The position numbers and the translations under genes were made by a program. The notes under the pieces are model-generated. The model was not told the origin of the DNA and made no database searches. It saw only the letters and a list, made by a program, of their open reading frames with translations. Shown here one piece after another: positions 1-5,054 of a stretch of 6,368 nt of DNA (the stretch's first letter is position 1; every line of letters starts with the position of its first letter). Source of the stretch: Victivallales bacterium (GTDB taxonomy: Bacteria > Verrucomicrobiota > Lentisphaeria > Victivallales > JAADHT01); NCBI GenBank assembly GCA_016930955.1, contig JAFGFR010000004.1, forward strand, positions 1-6,368. The letters run 5' to 3'.

Positions 1-144
1 TGGGACATTCCTGCGTTCATGCTCCCATGATTTTACTGTCACAACTGAGACACCCAGAATACTCGCAATCTCGGACTGCGACAAATCCTTCTCAACTCTG
101 ATCCTCTGAAACTCAAGTCCTGTCATAAAACTTTTATATTTCAT
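1..144 (-). CDS. XRE/Cro-type HTH transcriptional regulator, N-terminal part
   Basis: Partial gene running off the left edge; 48 codons are visible. Reading the minus strand from ATG at 144 gives an open frame with a classic helix-turn-helix of the XRE/HTH_3 type at about residues 13-45: a basic first helix (QRIRVEKD), then LSQSEIASILGVS, then the recognition helix VVTVKSWEHERR. Such proteins bind operator DNA as dimers and often repress their own promoter. The C-terminal part that would show whether this is a phage-type repressor, an antitoxin or a stand-alone regulator lies outside the window. AAAGGA sits 10 nt before the ATG, which favours this start over the in-frame ATG at 126, where I see no ribosome binding site. 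The fold is clear; the biological role is unknown. Confidence 0.75.
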   Translation of the reverse strand, partial: MKYKSFMTGLEFQRIRVEKDLSQSEIASILGVSVVTVKSWEHERRNVP

Positions 145-147
145 CTG

Positions 148-160
148 AAAGGTTTCCTTT
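148..160. promoter_or_regulatory. Small perfect dyad over the ribosome binding site of the XRE gene
   Basis: Plus strand AAAGG-TTT-CCTTT, a 5-bp perfect inverted repeat with a 3-nt centre. It lies between the predicted transcription start and the ATG at 144, and one arm contains the Shine-Dalgarno AAAGGA. It could be an operator for autorepression by the HTH protein, or an RNA hairpin that hides the ribosome binding site. Both roles are inferred. Confidence 0.35.
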
Positions 161-177
161 GTAATGCTTTTCAATTT

Positions 178-205
178 AAAATACACTAATCAAATATTTT
201 TACAA
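178..205 (-). promoter_or_regulatory. Candidate sigma70 promoter for the XRE-type gene
   Basis: On the minus strand, TTGTAA (205-200) and TATTTT (183-178) are separated by 16 nt, in AT-rich DNA. Transcription would start near 171 and give a leader of about 27 nt before the ATG at 144. The region is so AT-rich that chance matches are likely. Confidence 0.35.
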
Positions 206-309
206 GAGAGCATTGATGGTAATCACTCCCCTGCCCTACATTAAAAGAATTGCCTCCACCGCATGTTTACTGGTCATGATTTTCTTCTACAAACAGGGTG
301 ATATTTGCT

Positions 310-357
310 ACTCACTCACTCACCCATCCATCCATCCATCCATCCATCCATCCATCC
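310..357. repeat. Tetranucleotide microsatellite: ACTC run followed by 8.5 copies of CCAT
   Basis: Bases 310-323 are ACTC repeated 3.5 times. Bases 324-357 are eight perfect CCAT units plus CC. Runs like this are prone to slipped-strand gain or loss of whole 4-nt units, which shifts reading frame. A weak 61-codon frame (ATG 216, stop 399-401) reads through the repeat as a His-Pro-Ser-Ile repeat, but I do not call it a gene. No other gene overlaps the tract; the nearest promoter starts about 150 nt downstream. Confidence 0.9.
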
Positions 358-385
358 GGTGCAGGGTCAATGACTCGTGGGCTGA

Positions 386-469
386 GGTCGTCCTGCCCTG
401 AGCGTCTTTCGTGGGGCAGGGTCGTCCCGCCCCTGCCGTGCAGGAATGCCGGGGGCGGGACACCCCCGG
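386..469. repeat. GC-rich block of direct repeats and mutually exclusive hairpins
   Basis: GGTCGTCCTGCCC (386-398) recurs with one mismatch at 420-432. Several perfect stems overlap and compete: CCTGCCC 392-398 with GGGCAGG 414-420; TCCCGCCCC 425-433 with GGGGCGGGA 452-460 (9 bp); and CCGGGGG 449-455 with CCCCCGG 463-469 (7 bp). No T-run follows any stem, so it does not look like an intrinsic terminator. It lies just upstream of the promoter at 505-532. A dispersed intergenic repeat element is my first guess, a structured RNA the second. Confidence 0.6.
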
Positions 470-504
470 ACCACGCTCCGACCCGCGAACCTTGAATTGT
501 GTCC

Positions 505-532
505 TTGACTAATATCCACGAGGTGCTATATT
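505..532 (+). promoter_or_regulatory. Sigma70-type promoter, extended -10, for the 605-1750 gene
   Basis: TTGACT (505-510) is a 5/6 match to the -35 consensus and TATATT (527-532) a 5/6 match to the -10, with a 16-nt spacer and TGC immediately before the -10 (extended -10). Transcription would begin near 539-540, leaving a leader of about 65 nt before the ATG at 605. Confidence 0.6.
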
Positions 533-604
533 GCCTCTGGTTTAGCTTGCGAAGTGTTGCTGAACAGGCCTTCTTATGGGGTTAGCATATCACAGGGGAT
601 TGCT

Positions 605-1750
605 ATGACAAGAGACGCTTTAACCGAATCGCGCAGGGGGATATTGCTTAAGATCGGGGCTTCGGAGTCTGATTCCGAAAGTATACTCGACTACAATTCT
701 GGTGTATTCAACCACTCCAAGCTTTCCGAGGAGCTAAGCTTTCCACTTGAGGACGAGCTCTTTGCCAAGAGCTGGAGAGCCTATCAGGAGGATGCGGCTT
801 CTCTGGGTGTCTTTTCTGTGATAAGGAAAGTTTGCCCTCAACTCAATTTTCCGATAAGCGACAAGACTGCGGAGAGCCCGGAGTACAAGGACGCGGTATT
901 GTACGCCAATCTAAAACCCGAACGGCTGGAAGCCAACGATCTGGGGATCAAAGATGCGGACAAGATGCAGCTTGCCGTGGTGCAGACCGATGCAGGAGCG
1001 ATTCCAATGCTCCACGTCCCTGACAGGGAGGACTTCGAGCGAGTGCTGAAGGCAATGCTCTACAACAACACCGACACTGCCGTCCCCCCTTGGGTCACAT
1101 CGGCTTTTGTGCGCGAATTCCGCAACTCCGAGAGAATAGCCGCACACCGCGAAAGATTCCAGAAGAAAAAGGCGCTGATGAACCTGAATGCCACATGGCA
1201 GGACGAGTTTCAGAAAATCCTGCTCAACAAAGAGCAGTATCTTGACTCTCTGATAGTTGTCTGTGGAGGCTATGCATCCAACATTCCCCCCGAGGATTTC
1301 GGGCTTGGCCACGATGAGTGGATAGCCAGGTCCGTTGTGCTCGGCAGGGAAAAGGAGGCATTGCGGTACTTCATGAGGCGTCTCTTCGGCATCGAGAAAA
1401 ACCACCCCTATTTGGAGTTCATCGTCACCTACGGGGCATTGAAGGCCACCTTCAAGATGTACGACAAGGAGAACCATTTGAAGTTGCTTCTGCCACCTCC
1501 CGAGTCGAGTGTCGCCGTAAGGGGGCTTGACTTGTCCGACAAAAGTTTGAGCCAAGGCGCTGGTGAGTTGATAAGGAGTCTGATCATCAAGGCCGCCGAC
1601 AACCTTGCGGATTTCGAGAAGATATATGCCGGTCAACTCGAGGCCAACGACCCGAAACTGATGGTGATAAGCCTGACCTATGTGACCATGGAGGAGATGG
1701 CTTCAAATCTCGAGCCTCTGGAGAAGATATACTTCAGTCTGGCAGAATAG
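605..1750 (+). CDS. Uncharacterised protein resembling a family with an HExxH-like motif, motif degenerate here
   Basis: A 381-residue soluble protein with no signal peptide or membrane segment. I chose ATG 605 because AGGGGA ends 5 nt before it; a GTG at 554 in the same frame would add 17 residues but has no ribosome binding site and lies very near the predicted transcription start. I cannot give it a function. Landmarks resemble an uncharacterised bacterial family I recall, partly seen in Firmicutes: QLNFPI (79-84), TDAGAIPML (128-136), DREDF (140-144), VPP (160-162), a NW.RI-like site now RNSERI (173-178), and LDSLIVV...GYASN (213-226). Where that family has HExxH-like and downstream DExxAD-like motifs, this protein reads KEALR (250-254) and LEFIVTY (270-276). 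If the alignment is right, the metal site is lost. The gene stands alone with its own promoter and contains one inverse copy of the 13-mer repeat (1113-1125). Coding is near certain; the family link comes from memory. Confidence 0.88.
   Translation: MTRDALTESRRGILLKIGASESDSESILDYNSGVFNHSKLSEELSFPLEDELFAKSWRAYQEDAASLGVFSVIRKVCPQLNFPISDKTAESPEYKDAVLYANLKPERLEANDLGIKDADKMQLAVVQTDAGAIPMLHVPDREDFERVLKAMLYNNTDTAVPPWVTSAFVREFRNSERIAAHRERFQKKKALMNLNATWQDEFQKILLNKEQYLDSLIVVCGGYASNIPPEDFGLGHDEWIARSVVLGREKEALRYFMRRLFGIEKNHPYLEFIVTYGALKATFKMYDKENHLKLLLPPPESSVAVRGLDLSDKSLSQGAGELIRSLIIKAADNLADFEKIYAGQLEANDPKLMVISLTYVTMEEMASNLEPLEKIYFSLAE
1113..1125 (-). repeat. 13-mer repeat TTGCGGAATTCGC, inverse copy
   Basis: Exact copy on the minus strand (plus strand reads GCGAATTCCGCAA), inside the 605-1750 gene, where it encodes REFRN. 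Confidence 0.85.
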
Positions 1751-1782
1751 GCGCGGCATCGCGAGAAGAAAGAGAATGCCGG

Positions 1783-2577
1783 CTAGTCTGCGTGCGGGAC
1801 CATCCTGGAGACCGCCTGTATTGCAGTGGCTTTTCCCGTGGGAATGTCATATGATATGACAACACCGTCGAGTCTGATGTCGGTCTCTTTGACGGCAAGC
1901 CTTCCGGGCATCCCTGAAAGGAATTTGAAGAGCACGTCCTCGACCTTTCTGCCGAGGACGGAGAACTCGGCCCCGACCATCCCGGCATCGGAGATGAAGG
2001 CTGTCCCGCCTGGAAGAATCTTCGCATCGGAAGTCTGGACGTGTGTGTGGGTGCCTATGACCGCAGTGACCCTGCCGTCAAGATAGTATGCCATGGCCGC
2101 CTTCTCGCTCGTGGCCTCGGCATGGAAGTCAACGATCCTGCATTTCACATTCTTCGGGATATCCTCGAGTATCTTGTCTGCGGCATCGAAGGGACAATTC
2201 GAGCCATCCCTCATGAAAATCCTGCCCGCGAGGTCTATCACGGCCACATCCCCCCCGCCCGGATTGCGGAAGACCCCGTATCCCCTTCCCGGCTGCCTGA
2301 AACTGAAATTCGCTGGCCGAAGAACAAATGGGAGCCCCTCAATCTCATGCTGGAACTCCTTCTGGTCCCAGGTGTGGTCGCCCATCGTGACCACATCGAC
2401 AGCGTTTGGATATATCTCTTTGAGGCATTTTGCATTGGCCCCCCCTCCCCCGGCGATATTCTCGGCGTTGGCGATGCAGAACTGGCAGTTGAACTCGCGC
2501 CTGAGCTCCGGCACAAGACGCTTGACGGCATTTCTGCCGCCCTTCCCTACTATGTCGCCAATAAACAAAAGATTCAT
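1783..2577 (-). CDS. ymdB: YmdB/TIGR00282-type metallophosphoesterase (2',3'-cNMP phosphodiesterase family)
   Basis: A 264-residue cytoplasmic protein, full length for the family. Characterised members use two metals to hydrolyse 2',3'-cyclic nucleotides; in Bacillus subtilis the protein affects biofilm and motility gene expression. Calcineurin-like metal motifs appear in order and spacing: GD at 7-8, NAEN with E39 and N40, MGDH with D67 and H68, DFH with H152, and GTHTH with H177 and H179. The family-typical asparagine at 67 (GNH) is aspartate here, which may alter metal choice or rate. The rest of the site is intact, so an active enzyme is likely. Start ATG 2577 is preceded by AGGGGA 10 nt away. 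It converges with the 605-1750 gene (32-nt gap, no clear terminator) and diverges from der, sharing its promoter region. Substrate in this organism is inferred from the family. Confidence 0.93.
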   Translation of the reverse strand: MNLLFIGDIVGKGGRNAVKRLVPELRREFNCQFCIANAENIAGGGGANAKCLKEIYPNAVDVVTMGDHTWDQKEFQHEIEGLPFVLRPANFSFRQPGRGYGVFRNPGGGDVAVIDLAGRIFMRDGSNCPFDAADKILEDIPKNVKCRIVDFHAEATSEKAAMAYYLDGRVTAVIGTHTHVQTSDAKILPGGTAFISDAGMVGAEFSVLGRKVEDVLFKFLSGMPGRLAVKETDIRLDGVVISYDIPTGKATAIQAVSRMVPHAD

Positions 2578-2594
2578 AAATTCGATTTCCCCTG

Positions 2595-2622
2595 TTGCAT
2601 CATCTCCCGAAGCAACTATAAT
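2595..2622 (+). promoter_or_regulatory. Predicted der promoter with consensus -10
   Basis: TTGCAT (2595-2600) and a perfect TATAAT (2617-2622) are separated by 16 nt. Transcription would start near 2629, giving a leader of about 38 nt to ATG 2667. No other promoter is obvious up to 6106, so it probably also drives the two downstream genes. Confidence 0.6.
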
Positions 2623-2642
2623 CCCCGTATTCTAAAAAACAA
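2615..2642 (-). promoter_or_regulatory. Predicted ymdB promoter, sharing its -10 with the der promoter
   Basis: On the minus strand, TTGTTT (2642-2637) and TATAGT (2620-2615) are spaced 16 nt apart. Transcription would start near 2608, about 30 nt before the ATG at 2577. Its -10 overlaps that of the plus-strand promoter by 4 bp, so polymerase could not occupy both at once. Confidence 0.5.
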
Positions 2643-2666
2643 TTGCAGAACTATTCTTGGAGGAAG

Positions 2667-4028
2667 ATGAGCGGACGCGAAATCTGTAAGATACCCACGG
2701 TAGTCATAGTCGGACGGCCCAATGTCGGGAAATCGTCGCTTTTCAATCTGATGGTGGGCAGGCGCAAGGCCATAGTGCATGAGGAAAGCGGTGTCACCCG
2801 TGACAGGATAATATCGATGGCTGCATTCAAGGGCAGGATTTTTCAGGTTGCAGACACCGGTGGTCTCGGGGTTTTCTCTTCCGAGACCAAACGACTCGGA
2901 CAGTGGGATGCAGGAATAAGGGCACAGGTGGAGACGGCGCTGGAGAGCGCGGATATGATTGTTTTTGTCACTGAAGCATCTGCCGGGATGACTCCTTTGG
3001 ACAACGATATAGCAAGGCATCTGATGACGAGCGGGAAGCCTTGTTATGTTGCCTCCAACAAGTCCGACACCCCTGCGTTGGATCTGATGGCCCAGGATTT
3101 TGCCGCATGCGGCGCGGAAGCGATTTTCCCGATCTCCTGTTTGCATCGCCGCGGCATCGGGGAGCTTTTGTCGGCAATGGTCACGCGCATCGAGGCGCCC
3201 CGCGCAGGCGATGAGTGCTCGACTCCCTTGAACATAGCCGTGGTCGGCAGGCCCAACGTGGGCAAATCTTCTCTGGTCAACCGCCTCCTGGGCGAGGACC
3301 GTATGATGGTGAGCGACATTCCCGGCACGACAAGGGATGCGGTTGATGCAAGGTTTGATCTGGAGTTCCGCGGAGAGAGGATATCTGCGGTGCTTGTGGA
3401 CACCGCAGGGCTGCGCAAGAAGGGACGGGCAGACAGTGCTGTGGAGATTTTCAGCATAATGCGTTCGGAGTCGGCGGTCAAGCGTTCGGATATAGTGCTG
3501 CTGGTGTTAGATGCCTCTGAAGGAAAGGTTACCGCGCAGGACAAGAAAATTGCAAGCATGGTCGAAGCATCGGGCAAGGGCTGCATAATCGTTGCCAACA
3601 AATTCGACTTGTGCCATGGGGCAGATAAGATCACACTGATAGAGGCCTTGCGGAATTCGCTGAAATTTTTGAGATATACTCCGATAATCCTCTCCTCCGC
3701 TGTTGGAGACAGGCATTTCGACAAGCTTTCCGAGCAGATAGCCATACTCAAGAACCAGATGAATCTGAAGGTGCCCACACCGGTGCTGAACAAGCTGCTG
3801 AGCGATGTTTGCGGGAGGACTCCTCCTCCTCCTTCCACCGGCGGCAGGTCGTTGAAGATATACTACGGCACGATGACGGACAGCACTCCGCCGCATTTCA
3901 TACTCTTTGTCAACGACCCGAAGCTCTGCACCCAGTCATACATGCAGTATATCAAGAACTCGCTTCACGACAGTCTGGGGATAACGGGCTGGCCGGTGAC
4001 CTTGAGTTTGAAGAGAAGGGAGAAGTGA
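2667..4028 (+). CDS. der: Ribosome biogenesis GTPase Der (EngA)
   Basis: A 453-residue protein of normal length for Der, an essential tandem GTPase that helps assemble the 50S ribosomal subunit. First G domain: P-loop GRPNVGKS (16-23), GVTRD (42-46), DTGG (63-66), NKSD (131-134), and the G5 loop ISC (156-158), where ISA is more usual. Second G domain: GRPNVGKS (194-201), PGTTRD (219-224), DTAG (245-248), NKFD (311-314), and SSA (343-345). A C-terminal KH-like domain runs from about 370 to 453 and includes TPVLN and FILFVN. ATG 2667 is preferred: GGAGG ends only 3 nt before it, which is short, but the alternative TTG at 2643 has no site and would add an atypical N-terminus. The gene probably heads a transcript continuing into the dehydrogenase 6 nt after its stop. 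It contains one 13-mer copy at 3648-3660. Confidence 0.97.
   Translation: MSGREICKIPTVVIVGRPNVGKSSLFNLMVGRRKAIVHEESGVTRDRIISMAAFKGRIFQVADTGGLGVFSSETKRLGQWDAGIRAQVETALESADMIVFVTEASAGMTPLDNDIARHLMTSGKPCYVASNKSDTPALDLMAQDFAACGAEAIFPISCLHRRGIGELLSAMVTRIEAPRAGDECSTPLNIAVVGRPNVGKSSLVNRLLGEDRMMVSDIPGTTRDAVDARFDLEFRGERISAVLVDTAGLRKKGRADSAVEIFSIMRSESAVKRSDIVLLVLDASEGKVTAQDKKIASMVEASGKGCIIVANKFDLCHGADKITLIEALRNSLKFLRYTPIILSSAVGDRHFDKLSEQIAILKNQMNLKVPTPVLNKLLSDVCGRTPPPPSTGGRSLKIYYGTMTDSTPPHFILFVNDPKLCTQSYMQYIKNSLHDSLGITGWPVTLSLKRREK
3648..3660 (+). repeat. 13-mer repeat TTGCGGAATTCGC, copy in der
   Basis: Exact copy inside der, read as codons TTG CGG AAT TCG C (LRNS), in the second GTPase domain. Confidence 0.85.
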
Positions 4029-4034
4029 CTCGCT

Positions 4035-5054
4035 GTGAGGTCGTTTGCTTTCAAGTTGAGCGCACCCGGCAAGTTTTCATTGGAATCGGTGTGCTTGCCC
4101 GAGCCCGGGGCCGGGGAAAAGCGCCTGAGAGTGCTATGTTGCTCGCTCTGCCGCACAGACGCGAAACTGTGCCATTCAGGACACCGCGACATGCGCCTTC
4201 CTGTCATCCCGGGGCATGAGTTCTGCGGCATTGACCCCGAGGACGGCAAAATGTACGCCGTGTGGCCAGGAGTGGCATGCGGGAAGTGTGAGTTATGCCT
4301 CAAGGACATGGGTAACATGTGCAGCAGCCTTCAGATAATCGGATTTCATCGTGACGGCGGGCTTGCGGAATTCGCAAATGTCCCTGAGACATCGCTGGTG
4401 CAGCTGCCCTATGGGTTGCCCTGCGAGCTTGCCGCCTTTGCCGAGCCCATGGCCTGCGCAATAAACGCCCTCGACCTCATCGGGCTCGCATCAAAAGAAA
4501 GGATCGCCGTCTTCGGCGCTGGACCTCTGGGCCTGATGGCTGCAAAATCCGCAAAAGCCTTGGATGCCGATGTGTTGCTTGTCGAGAACTCTCCCGAGAA
4601 GCGAGAGAGAGTTGGCCAGATATGCAGGGATGAGGGCATTCCCCTTGCCGATATTGCCGGCGCCGCAGGTTTTGACAAGTCATTGAATGCCACGGCAGCG
4701 CCTGATGCCTTTAATGCCTGCATGGAAGCACTCGCACCAGGAGGAGGCATGTCATTCTTCAGCGCACTGCCGCCAGAATCGGAACCAATCCCCGTTAGGC
4801 AGTTGAACGATCTGCATTACAGGCAGATCGCCCTGAAAGGAGCCTATGGCTGCACCAAGGGACAAATGTCGAGGGCTCTGGACATGATAAACTGCTCTCC
4901 TGCATTCTTTAGGTCTCTGACAGAGAAACAGATAGGGATTGAGGATGTGCCGGGATATCTTGAACGTTTGCCAAGCGGGAGATATCTGAAGTTTGCCGTA
5001 TGCTTCGACGATCCGGACATCACAACCCAAGATAAAGGACACTGCCGCCAATGA
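4035..5054 (+). CDS. Zinc-dependent medium-chain dehydrogenase (alcohol/threonine dehydrogenase-like)
   Basis: A 339-residue MDR-superfamily protein that would oxidise an alcohol or polyol, or run in reverse, with NAD(H). Catalytic zinc ligands are visible: C39 in LCRTD, H61-E62 in PGHEF, and E137 in AEPMA. The structural zinc site is complete with C82, C85, C88 and C96. The Rossmann loop is GAGPLG (161-166), and E184 at the end of the next strand favours NAD over NADP. The substrate cannot be read from sequence. Start GTG 4035 lies 6 nt after the der stop, with AAGGGAG 12 nt upstream, and fits the usual MDR N-terminus. The stop overlaps the TrpD-like start by 4 nt (ATGA), so the two are probably translationally coupled and act in one pathway. 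It contains a 13-mer copy at 4363-4375. Confidence 0.93.
   Translation: MRSFAFKLSAPGKFSLESVCLPEPGAGEKRLRVLCCSLCRTDAKLCHSGHRDMRLPVIPGHEFCGIDPEDGKMYAVWPGVACGKCELCLKDMGNMCSSLQIIGFHRDGGLAEFANVPETSLVQLPYGLPCELAAFAEPMACAINALDLIGLASKERIAVFGAGPLGLMAAKSAKALDADVLLVENSPEKRERVGQICRDEGIPLADIAGAAGFDKSLNATAAPDAFNACMEALAPGGGMSFFSALPPESEPIPVRQLNDLHYRQIALKGAYGCTKGQMSRALDMINCSPAFFRSLTEKQIGIEDVPGYLERLPSGRYLKFAVCFDDPDITTQDKGHCRQ
4363..4375 (+). repeat. 13-mer repeat TTGCGGAATTCGC, copy in the dehydrogenase gene
   Basis: Exact copy inside the MDR gene but in a different frame from the der copy: CTT GCG GAA TTC GC (LAEFA). The frame change argues for selection on DNA rather than on a peptide. Confidence 0.85.

Noticed and set aside
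213..401. Small open frame with a hydrophobic N-terminus and His-Pro-Ser-Ile repeats as a gene
   Set aside because: Its length is largely due to the CCAT repeat, which keeps several frames open, and the ribosome binding site (AAGAGAG) is weak. Kept only as a phase-variation hypothesis.
386..469. Intrinsic terminator or CRISPR-like array
   Set aside because: No T-run after any stem, and the two direct repeats are imperfect and too few to be an array.
298..495. Second open frame through the CCAT repeat and GC-rich block
   Set aside because: It is an open frame in a repeat and in stop-poor GC-rich DNA, with no ribosome binding site or recognisable domain.
911..1636. Long minus-strand frame (241 codons) opposite the 605-1750 gene
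   Set aside because: The plus-strand gene has a promoter and a ribosome binding site; the antisense frame shows no recognisable motifs or initiation site.
1751..1782. Bidirectional terminator between the converging genes
   Set aside because: Only a 4-bp CGCG/CGCG stem and no T-run on either strand.
3044..3838. Long minus-strand frame (264 codons) opposite der
   Set aside because: It lies wholly antisense to a clear Der reading frame, and its translation shows no domain; long antisense frames are common in GC-rich genes.
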